Below are positions 14,801-17,017 of a stretch of DNA of 17,017 nucleotides, piece after piece (position 1 is the stretch's first letter; the number at the start of each line of letters is the position of its first letter). This stretch comes from Burkholderiaceae bacterium. Its GTDB lineage: Bacteria > Pseudomonadota > Gammaproteobacteria > Burkholderiales > Burkholderiaceae. The stretch covers positions 1 to 17,017 of the forward strand of contig CANBSM010000111.1 of assembly GCA_947372155.1 (NCBI GenBank), read 5' to 3'. Under the pieces are notes generated by a model, which was not told the origin of the DNA, did not search any database, and saw only the letters and a list, made by a program, of their open reading frames with translations. Both the position numbers and the translations under genes were made by a program.

Positions 14801-17017
14801 TGCCGTACCGCCGCCAAGAGTAATTGCTGTGACGTAGTTGCTGTTATTGGCAGCTACATTGATTGCATTGATCGTTGCAGCACTAATACTACTAATCGTT
14901 TGGCTATTAACTAAGCCGGTAACAGTAAATGCTGTTGGGGCAACTGTGGTGGTACCGGTATAAACAGCATTAATAGTGATGCCTAATGGCGCTGGAGTTA
15001 TAGCGGCCTTATTAGTTGCTGTGCTTTGAGATAGATTCACTGGTAAGCCACTACTTAATGTGCCGTTATAGGCGCTATTAATTAAGTAATTGAGTGATGA
15101 GAAGGTATTGACACCAATTGCAGTGCCGGCAATCGCCGTAACATAGGCACTTGCGGTATTAGCATTTGCAGAACTCACTGTAACATTAGTAATCGTATCC
15201 CATGCTGCCAAACCGCTTGTAACGATAGTGGCATTTTGATTTGTGAATGAGCTAGTACCGTTATAGACACCACTGACGGTAATACCTAATACAGCGGGCG
15301 TAATGGAATAAGTCCGCCCTGCTGGTACTAACGTAACTGCAGAACCATCTGTTGCCGATACGCTTGCTGCAGTGAGTGCTGTATTAGTCTGTACCGCATT
15401 GGCATTAGTACCATTAGAGGATGTAGTACCGCCTACTGTTGGGCTAAACATCAGTACAGATTTAACGTATGCAGGTGTAGTGGTTGCAACACCAAAGCTT
15501 GCGGTAATTGAACCCGTGTAACTCACTGTCGAGTTAGCTTGCAACCAAGCATTGGCTGAGGCTGAGTTATAGCCTATGCCATAAACCGCAGAGTAATTAG
15601 AATTCAAGGTGACAGAAATAGCCAGAGTGTTAGTAAGTCTCTGGCGATAGTTAATAAAGTTGCCACTGACATAGCCCGAAGCCTTCAGGAGTGCGCCACC
15701 CAGAATGCCATAAGAGATATTCTTAGTCGCATCAGCATTGGCAGTGGTAATACCAATCGCATTAGCAATCGTACATCCAGTGGTACAGACTGCATTCTCA
15801 GGAGCGGCCATAGAAATGCCCACCACTCCTCCAGTATTGGTAATGGTGCCAACGGCTGTAACGTTACCGCCCGTAGTCGTTCCCGCGGCTATACCATCGC
15901 CACCCGTAATCCGAATGCCATCAACACCTGAGTTAGTTACACCAGTAAGGCTAACGTTACCAACAGCATCAACGATGACACCACCAGAAGTTCCCGAGTT
16001 CTGAATAAGCGCACCAGCAGTGATACTGCCACTAGAACCTAGACCGGTTAAGTAGACACCGGCAGCGCCGGTAATCGTTGCAGATGCTACGGTATTAATT
16101 GCCTGGCTACTGACCGCAGTCGAGTGGCCATTAAATGTAATGACGCCGTATGTCGCGTTGGTTGCACTCATCACCGCCGCAGCATTGCTAGCGTAAATTC
16201 CGAAATTAGCGGTTGAGCTTCCTGTGATGGTAATTGCGCCGCCAGTAGTTCTAATGACTGCAGAGTAATTCACACCAGAAGAATTACTTGATACGCCATT
16301 GATCACGATATTGCTAGTAGCATAAATAGCATTATTAATACCGATACCAACGTTTGTAGCCGTTGCTAATGTAGCTAAATTATTAGTGGTAGGGTTAATA
16401 AAGCCGCTTACTGGTGTACAGCTAGTGCCGGCACAACCAAAGGTGTTATCGAGCAACACATAGCCTGGCAAGGACAAACTTGAGGTACCAATTGCATCAG
16501 GATCAATGACAGATCCTGCTGATTTAGCGATGTAATTAATAATGGAGCCTGGGCCTGTAGTGAAGGTAAGCGCTCCACCAGTGATATTGGAAGCTCTAGT
16601 ACCCCTGGTGGTGTCATAAATCACATTGGCTATTGGTACACCCGTATTCGCTACTAAAGCAATCGCACCAGTTTGGTTGATGACGTTGTTTGAGGTGAAG
16701 GTGATGTTGCTACCGACTGCGTTATCTGCAATGGCGCCGGTTTGGGTAATACCAGTGGTGCCCCCTCCTGCAACGTTATTAGCTGTCACTGTGAGGTTGC
16801 TACCGCCCGCATTAATGGTTACCGCACCAAGCGAGACGATTGTGCTGGCTGCGCCACCATTACCAGTGATCGTGACGTTGTTGGCTGTGATGAGGCCAGT
16901 AGCCGTTACTACGGTTGCGGTTGCTGTAGAGGTTGTTTGTGAGCCAGTAATGATCACTACTCCACCAGTGATCGCACCGGTGTCATTGATGGCCGAACCT
17001 GTGGTGACAGTTGCGTT
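1154..17017 (-). CDS. Giant YDG/MBG-repeat adhesin-like surface protein, C-terminal 5287 residues (5' end outside window)
   Basis: One frame runs from the right edge to the TAA at 1154-1156 with no stop or frameshift. The GTG at 16957 is not the start: 20 more in-frame codons reach the edge. Architecture: beta-helix-like region (residues 1 to about 570), about 46 Ig-like units of the YDG and MBG types (about 570-4725), then a unique C-terminal part with a WxxP/NW motif and a terminal Cys pair. Composition is dominated by Ser, Thr, Asn, Ala, Gly and Val; Lys, Arg, Trp and Cys are scarce, as expected of an exported repeat adhesin. The visible part alone is roughly 0.5 MDa. I see no RTX nonapeptides, LPXTG signal or C-terminal autotransporter barrel, so two-partner secretion is the likeliest route; the TPS and signal domains and the TpsB partner would lie outside the window. 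No promoter is visible. Adhesion or biofilm function is inferred from family resemblance, and the ligand is unknown. Confidence 0.93.
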   Translation of the reverse strand, partial: NATVTTGSAINDTGAITGGVVIITGSQTTSTATATVVTATGLITANNVTITGNGGAASTIVSLGAVTINAGGSNLTVTANNVAGGGTTGITQTGAIADNAVGSNITFTSNNVINQTGAIALVANTGVPIANVIYDTTRGTRASNITGGALTFTTGPGSIINYIAKSAGSVIDPDAIGTSSLSLPGYVLLDNTFGCAGTSCTPVSGFINPTTNNLATLATATNVGIGINNAIYATSNIVINGVSSNSSGVNYSAVIRTTGGAITITGSSTANFGIYASNAAAVMSATNATYGVITFNGHSTAVSSQAINTVASATITGAAGVYLTGLGSSGSITAGALIQNSGTSGGVIVDAVGNVSLTGVTNSGVDGIRITGGDGIAAGTTTGGNVTAVGTITNTGGVVGISMAAPENAVCTTGCTIANAIGITTANADATKNISYGILGGALLKASGYVSGNFINYRQRLTNTLAISVTLNSNYSAVYGIGYNSASANAWLQANSTVSYTGSITASFGVATTTPAYVKSVLMFSPTVGGTTSSNGTNANAVQTNTALTAASVSATDGSAVTLVPAGRTYSITPAVLGITVSGVYNGTSSFTNQNATIVTSGLAAWDTITNVTVSSANANTASAYVTAIAGTAIGVNTFSSLNYLINSAYNGTLSSGLPVNLSQSTATNKAAITPAPLGITINAVYTGTTTVAPTAFTVTGLVNSQTISSISAATINAINVAANNSNYVTAITLGGGTASIGNYVINPAYNTVSSNTQNAVTLTPKALTVTGIAISAKTYDGTKSATVSGGSLVGVAAVDLANVTLAQSATFVSPNAANNVALVMVDSISGSASGNYTLIQPTGITANIAQKVLTVGGTTIAANKVYDGTTAATITGGTLVGVVATDVANVNLIQAGSFAQSNAANAISVTLSDSLSGPASANYVLTQPANVTANITPKALTVTGTTVANKVYDGSTVATVTGGALVGVISADAANVSLMKAGNFSSANAGTGIAVAITDSISGSASANYSLTQPTGITANITPAPLGIMLAAVYSGSTTVTPTSFTLTGLVNGETISAISSATVANINVTANSSNFVRSIVIGSGTALASNYAFNTATSAAAGTGLNTVTLSTKTLTVTGTLADSKIYDGTTSVNVWGGSLAGVVGGDVVILKQAGTFNSANVASAVTVLVSDSISGASSSNYNLVQPTGVTAAITPKTLTVSDGTVAHKTYDGTNNAVLTGGSLIGLVASDASKVTLVQAGSFSSPNVSNGIIIIVNDSITGVAASNYRLIQPTGITANITPAMLGIQVVGVANGTNNITPISFTINGLINGQTITGLSNVTVSSSSISSNGSNFVTGIVISGGTALATNYAFAPSYSATSGVGQNIATLVAANQKVLTVINTVAVTKVYDGTTSISITGGTLVGLSAGDAANVTLVQSAVLSSANVSNTASVIINDTITGASAANYILVQPSGITAVITPAPLGITITGEYNGTTSITPSAFTVTGLVAGQTITGLSNATVNNANVANNGSNYVSSIVSSGGTASLSNYSITSAYNASAGNTKNVATITAKALTVGTGSVVADKVYDGITAASITGGSLVGVIGSDVVNLTQTGTFAQSAVGNSIAVTAADTLNGASASNYSIIQPTGLSASITPKTLTVSGVSVSNKVYDATTAAVATIGTLVGLVGNDAANVTLTQTANFSSANVGNSIPVTVFESITGSAAANYTIVQPSGLSANITPKSLTVTGTMIANKVYDGTTAASVTAGTLVGLVAADLANISFTKAASFSSVNTGNAISIVMNDSISGAAAGNYTLTQPSGITANITPKALTVTGTTIANKSYDGTTTAIISGGNLVGIISGDTVGLTQAASFAQSNAGTGLAVTVADALINNAAGNYTLTQPVGFTANITPAVITVSIASQSKEYDSTTAANLVAGTSSSAGSYALSGFVAGQGAYINQANALYNSANVANANTVTASLSPSNFIATGSTNLSNYALPTSVSAAGVITPAILTMTANDSAKFVGQSDPSFTYTLSGLKGADTASVLSNASVSRALGEVAGAVYTLTPSATASNYSINPVTANFTIMAQGQLLIKVANGSVSYGTLTSNNIANSISVSASYCTIGADCSLSASIINLNVVAGSAANTWVATDTKPGSTQGNYTLTVSSPTFSAANNSSGGYLNVGSYTFTPSSAVITNPGYSTNYATGYPVLTIPGTISITPLALTIATPSPSKVYDATNSITARSLAPSNALAGDSLSVTGSGTYASVNAGTGQSYTINSISIGGADAANYSFTGNVTGTNGVITRAPLTISNATAANKTYDGTNAASFNGGTLNGLISVDSANVTLTQAGTFSQSDVGSNLVVAAAYVLGGSAANNYLLAQPTGLTANITPKALTVTGTTVANKVYNGNDVASVTSGTLVGVVNGDTVALVQAGTFSSANVGTGLTVTIADTLTNNSAGNYTLIQPTGFTADITAKALTVTGTTVTSRVYDGTNTALVAGGTLSGVVFGDVVNLSQAGSFAQSNVGSNLTVTIADSLSGAGAGNYTLTQPTGLTANITAKALTVSGTTVANKVYDGSRDAIVSGGSLDGVIAGETIGLVQVGSFASANIGTGLSVTIADTLTNNGAGNYTLTQPTGLTADITPKALTVSGTAVSNKVYNGNDVASVSGGTLVGVVYGDTVTLNQFGAFSQANAGVNLPITINDTLGGSGAGNYTLIQPTGLIADITPKALTVSGAAVSNKVYDGTNTAVFTAGSLSGVVGSDNVTLTQAGIFSQANIGTSLAITSTSILGGSAAANYILTQPTGLSANITAKALTVSGAVIANKVYDGSSVATFSAGTLDGVISSDTASLTVIPGAAFSQSTVGNNLAVTAGYVIGGSAAGNYTLTQPTGLTANITPASLGIAVIATYSGSTTITPTSYAVTGLVNGETIAGISSAIVSSANVAANGSNYIIAMTTTGGTASLSNYVIAPSYSASAGSTQNTATIAAKALTITANAVTAPVYGTAYSLGTAAFTDSGLVGGDVVNSVTLNYGSASSVSATTNAGTYIASIVPSSAVGTRLANYAITYVAGDLTVNKAALTITPNAYTTTYSGSTLDNAVYSQNTANYGFAGYKNADSVVNVPVTLSGIMNFAASTTTVVQDAGTYGLAAGTLTANTSNSNYNIVFANGANNAYVINPATLNVSASKVYDGNATFGASAVSAISSITNQAVSLSGSATANSANVIGVSSLNTAGLTITNSALANNYILPSASGNVAITPAPITVSISTQSKVYDSTNTAALTAGNSSNAGSYVLSGFVSGQGAYITQTNAIYNSPNVANANSVSTTLSGANYIAIGSTNLSNYSLPLSVSGNGTISRATLTMAANAAAKYVGQTDPTLTYTLSGLKGADTSSVLINPSITRAAGELATSDLANNNIPYLITPIATAANYTVVPVTAGFTVVAQGQLLISVANSSIAYGSMNANNMASSALVTAAYCTIGSNCSAQYIVNLTVVPGLTPNTLIAYDNKPGATQGNYTLTITPPTLNSANSSTSGFLNVGSYTFTPSSTVITNAGYATNYVTSYPVITLPGTISVTPLALALNSTNPSKVYDATNAITGKVLTASNALVGDQLSVVGSGSYTSSNAGSGLSYTINSVALSGVDSGNYSFSGALTGSNGVITKAPITITGISASNKIYDATNVATFSGTPTLIGVVNGDSVSYSGSPTGSFAQADVGNNLAINFANSSLTLSNPNYVVTGLAIPQTANITPAPITVTAAKMYDGSILVGANDLTINGVAGQTLGVLSGNAILTNPNVGTAAFQSLNSIALANGTGLASNYTLVNPIFGAVTISPAPIVVSATAATMVYGSTVPALSFTYTGLVNGDSAASFIGALSSSATSASNVGSNYAISQSSLAAVGNYTISSYVPANITITPAPLTVSATAASMVYGSTVPALSFTYTGLVNGDSSAIFTGALSSTVTNTSNVGSNYPISQANLAVTGNYAIASYIPANIMITAAPLTISATADSKVYGNTVTNSGVAYGVGGIATGSVGYTVSGLIAGTGDAVSSVILISTGAYATSPVNGGSPYAVNPSAATGSGMANYVISYVPGSLVITPATLTISAYGVDKVYDGNNRAAVGITGNALGNDAVTISNSGAFFADKNVGNGKAVTVSGLSISGADAANYTLNGVNSVFTTASITPKVISANFSIANKVYDATAAATFTATNTQGVISGDAVSFTAGNASFTDANAGVNKPVTISAISLIGADAGNYSLSNTQASFTASITPAPLILAADTQTITYGDKALPALTYTATGLLGSDRVTGNLAVPANLSLFNGNDGSASPVSTSSVVYVIGRGTVDAGTNYQITYIPANVNVAPKSLIISTAPISSITYGTSLNLSSAAALATGLINGDYISSVSAQFVNNGTPVTTIGSATPAGNYPGSIRVVPGTASGRGLNNYNPTYVAGDLTIGKADLTVTAVSDAKLLTTADVVGYGGLMASGFKNGQTLADLGGVATITRTNSGLESAATYAGVLVASGLASSNYNINYVAGDYTILPAKALLVKLGNNTAIYGSTILYGPVASYLNSAGSVLASSDSSSGLVVTTSGNQITVADSSGGRYTFTANAVGGKNSTSGNLNSGAYQLNATNPTITGANFTSAFVVGALTIQPRSLTVGQDFTIAAISKVYDGNTTISTNGSPVTASANSNIINQDVVQISATGSYASKNVGTSIGYNIDVNLAGADSANYFIAGGSSVSSSNGVITQLQTPVNWVGPTSGGIWSNPNNWANGAIPDFANVKTVTIPTGVNVVYDTGLTQPVETIANNSGTITFTTNATSSIPMVINGTGALVVSPNTFVTLTGDNAYSGSATISANAGMIAGSNTAIGTGNIVGNGGSFGTTSGVTLGAVNATGLLNLISNIATSGSQSYGNLILDSATVSLSSQNANISFNGTVNAQSTKANAQSLVVNAGSGTVTIGDSVGSIGRLGSFTVTGGSIYILADILTATSQQYNGKTFIGDISYLNKTPVEGFLFASYRPYFEYKRANLVSTIDYLNTNPIYVRTLISEDPSIAFNGPVNDVTANTHTLLVAAIAPSIASTVNNPPTIQFNEEVGADKPLYSLNAQTSIIQTQVPIDSVAQYVGKISMIGGASTYASQTYSAADMTASATKVGGVVTFSVWDPASKVTFLLPTHNTNGVEQLNLFNGNGASLTINGTTNYAGNPNTGSGANQWAAPTLNNALGYIPPIPVMAVPYIAGGTLRELMEFHIGQVQYNIAENTVVAGVTVSAPEELAMLTRKAGGNKLSKSGDAMSICSSDDQGDAYCGED
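1157..1198 (-). other. Terminal Cys-x9-Cys acidic tail, possible surface-anchor loop
   Basis: The last 14 residues are CSSDDQGDAYCGED, with cysteines at residues 5274 and 5284. In the Haemophilus HMW1 two-partner adhesin, the extreme C-terminus holds two cysteines whose disulfide loop keeps the protein tethered at the secretion pore. The position and spacing here suggest the same role. I cannot confirm homology from sequence alone. Confidence 0.5.
5238..5298 (-). repeat. 61-bp exact direct repeat, copy 1
   Basis: These 61 bases recur without mismatch at 5484-5544, 246 bp away. They encode the anchor and first strands of two adjacent MBG units (MVYGSTVPALSFTYTGLVNG). The flanking parts of the same units are clearly diverged, so the identity is local. 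Confidence 0.93.
5484..5544 (-). repeat. 61-bp exact direct repeat, copy 2
   Basis: Identical to 5238-5298. Upstream of the match one base differs at once (g instead of t), and downstream the sequences diverge after the shared atag. Confidence 0.93.
6092..7292 (-). repeat. Long superunit, copy 2 (about 1.2 kb)
   Basis: This copy matches the superunit at 10155-11335 in sub-domain order and key motifs: SKVYDSTN (anchor 7247), GAYITQTNAIYNSPNVANAN, KYVGQTDPTLTYTLSGLKGAD shared in all but a few positions, the GQLLISVANSS domain with CTIGSNC (residues 3459/3465), and SKVYDATNAI (anchor 6299). An in-frame six-residue insertion (SDLANN region, near 6820-6850) accounts for its extra 18 bp. DNA identity is moderate by eye, so the duplication is old or selected at protein level. 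Confidence 0.85.
7292..8105 (-). repeat. MBG-type units between B unit and superunit copy 2
   Basis: Three diverged MBG-like units lie here. One has PVYGTAYSLG with an FTDSGLVGGD motif (about 7835-8105). A second has TTTYSGSTLD with NYNIVFANGANNAYVINPA (about 7540-7835). A short third unit has SKVYDGNATF (anchor near 7497). The AGDLTVNKAxLTI linker between the first two is the usual MBG junction. Confidence 0.75.
8383..10155 (-). repeat. YDG tract 5: seven tandem units with an exact 252-bp period
   Basis: Plus-strand anchor positions are 10103, 9845, 9593, 9341, 9089, 8837 and 8585. The first interval is 258 bp and the next five are each exactly 252 bp (84 codons). The motif after the anchor cycles LVGVV, LSGVV, LDGVI, LVGVV, LSGVV, LDGVI through the last six units. 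The anchors cycle YNGNDVA, YDGTNTA, YDGS, and then repeat. The six units are therefore two copies of a three-unit, 756-bp block. A 28-bp exact match (9078-9105 and 9834-9861, offset 756) supports this at DNA level. Confidence 0.88.
10155..11335 (-). repeat. Long superunit, copy 1 (about 1.2 kb)
   Basis: Four sub-domains occur in fixed order. The first has anchor SKEYDST with GAYINQANALYNSANVANAN. An MBG-like domain follows with KFVGQSDPSFTYTLSGLKGAD. Next is a domain starting GQLLIKVANGSVSYG that carries the pair CTIGADC (residues 2104/2110) and a NVGSYTFTPSSAVITN motif. Last is a YDA unit (SKVYDATNSI, anchor 10361) with a NGVIT ending. Copy 2 at 6092-7292 keeps the same order and motifs. The distance from the YDS anchor to the YDA anchor is 930 bp here and 948 bp in copy 2. 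Confidence 0.85.
11335..12368 (-). repeat. YDG tract 4: four tandem units
   Basis: Anchors at 12308, 12056, 11798 and 11540 are spaced 252, 258 and 258 bp. The second unit has YDA in place of YDG. The tract runs directly into the first long superunit, whose anchor near 11291 is KEYDS. Confidence 0.85.
12637..12898 (-). repeat. YDG tract 3: single unit between two B-type units
   Basis: One unit with its anchor TKVYDG near 12836 starts at AANQKVLTV and ends at ITPAPLGI. It is the shortest run in the alternating B/YDG series. Confidence 0.8.
13172..13683 (-). repeat. YDG tract 2: two tandem units
   Basis: Anchors lie near 13625 (SKIYDG) and 13371 (HKTYDG), about 254 bp apart. The tract sits between B-type units, with junctions STKTLTV (about 13683) and ITPAMLGI (about 13172). 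The second unit contains a run of four isoleucines encoded by a short ATC/ATT run read from the plus-strand atgatgatg tract at about 13249-13258. Confidence 0.83.
13950..14728 (-). repeat. YDG tract 1: three tandem units
   Basis: Three YDG units have anchors at 14675, 14414 and 14156, spaced 261 and 258 bp. Each carries the sequence of motifs YDGT/S, GGxLVGV, DxANVxL, NYxLxQP and ANIxPK. The tract is flanked on both sides by B-type units, through an LTPKALTV junction near 14728 and an ITPAPLGI junction near 13950. Confidence 0.85.
14728..15000 (-). repeat. B-type unit (representative of a family of about six)
   Basis: This unit type differs from YDG units. It starts ITPAPLGI, has VYTGTTT in place of KVYDGT, then a TxFTVTGLVN motif, an SNYV motif and a GGTA motif, and ends with a TQNAVTLTPK-like strand. 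Sister copies lie at about 13683-13950, 12898-13172, 12368-12637 and 8105-8383 (each about 270 bp). A longer, more diverged copy lies at about 15000-15304. In all copies a YDG-like or MBG unit follows the final Lys-x-Leu-Thr junction, except that the outermost copy runs straight into this one. Confidence 0.8.
15310..17017 (-). other. Beta-helix-like, haemagglutinin-style region of the giant protein (residues 1 to about 570)
   Basis: This stretch lacks YDG anchors. It is built of short alternating hydrophobic/Gly-Asn-Thr strands typical of right-handed beta-helix adhesins. Irregular 20-25-residue coils are visible, with recurring QTGAI and NNVIxQTG-type turns near the right edge and TITNTGG-type turns further in. 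It holds two of the five cysteine pairs (residues 195/200 at 16418-16435 and 411/415 at 15773-15787). From about residue 450 it is more tyrosine-rich and less regular (YRQRL and SAVYGIGY segments), as if forming a capping or transition segment before the first Ig-like unit at about 15304. In TpsA proteins such a region follows the secretion domain, so that domain may lie just off the right edge; this is inference. Confidence 0.7.

Larger units (their letters stand above)
2845..15310 (-). repeat. Array of about 46 YDG/MBG Ig-like domains (residues about 570-4725)
   Basis: Twelve kilobases consist of units of 80-150 residues. Most start with ITPKALTV- or ITPAPLTI-like linkers, carry a KVYDG-like anchor 8-12 residues later, and end in an NYxLxQPTGxTANITPK-like strand. 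On the plus strand the anchor reads as gtcata or a variant. Positions of the core YDG-type anchors are 14675, 14414, 14156, 13625, 13371, 12836, 12308, 12056, 11798, 11540, 10103, 9845, 9593, 9341, 9089, 8837 and 8585. Related anchors (YDA, YDS, YDG or YG variants) occur near 11291, 10361, 7497, 7247, 6299, 6041, 5788, 5531, 5287, 5041, 4737, 4482 and 3061. Two units replace Asp by Asn (YNG at 9845 and 9089). YDG and MBG domains are known as extender modules in large bacterial surface proteins, holding a distal binding domain away from the cell. The unit count is by eye and may be off by two or three. Confidence 0.88.

Noticed and set aside
2595..16942. Short plus-strand open frames within the giant gene (for example 2595-2891, 13743-13991, 14022-14237, 15738-16004)
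   Set aside because: They are antisense to intact repeat coding sequence, show hydrophobic low-complexity products mirroring the Thr/Asn/Val-rich sense strand, recur with the repeat, and match no recognised family.
16955..16957. GTG as start of the giant minus-strand gene
   Set aside because: Twenty further in-frame codons of the same repetitive composition reach the right edge, with no stop and no ribosome-binding site needed. The gene is simply truncated.

Overview
The window holds two convergent protein genes and almost no non-coding DNA. The left 1.1 kb is the 3' part of a plus-strand phosphomannomutase/phosphoglucomutase (AlgC/ManB type), cut by the left edge. The other 15.9 kb is a single uninterrupted minus-strand reading frame of 5287 codons, cut by the right edge. 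It encodes the C-terminal part of a giant repetitive surface protein. Residue numbers for this protein count from the right edge, so residue 1 is the codon at 17015-17017; the true N-terminus lies outside the window. The two genes end 27 bp apart, and a 36-bp stem-loop straddles the junction. No stretch over 300 bp lacks a gene. I see no RNA gene, insertion sequence, CRISPR array or promoter.

Organism: the moderate base composition (mid-40s % GC by eye), the AlgC-type mutase and the giant YDG/MBG-repeat protein of Gram-negative style suggest a betaproteobacterium, possibly a freshwater Burkholderiales such as Polynucleobacter. This is recollection and inference, not a database result.

Layout of the giant protein, N to C (right to left): a beta-helix-like, haemagglutinin-style region (17017 to about 15310); about 46 Ig-like MBG/YDG repeat units (about 15310 to 2845); and a non-repetitive C-terminal part (2845 to 1154). 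That last part opens with a tryptophan-rich motif and ends in an acidic tail holding a Cys-x9-Cys pair. The repeats are ordered. Runs of 3, 2, 1 and 4 YDG units alternate with a second unit type (B). Next come a long superunit, seven YDG units, one B unit, some MBG units, and a second copy of the superunit. The rest is a more diverged MBG region. In the seven-unit run, five successive anchors are exactly 252 bp apart and six units form a clear ABC-ABC triplet repeat.

How they may work together: the giant protein looks like a secreted or surface-tethered adhesin, plausibly of two-partner (type Vb) secretion type. The mutase interconverts hexose-1- and hexose-6-phosphates that feed sugar nucleotides for surface polysaccharides. 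They are convergent, so they are not an operon, and any functional link is speculative.
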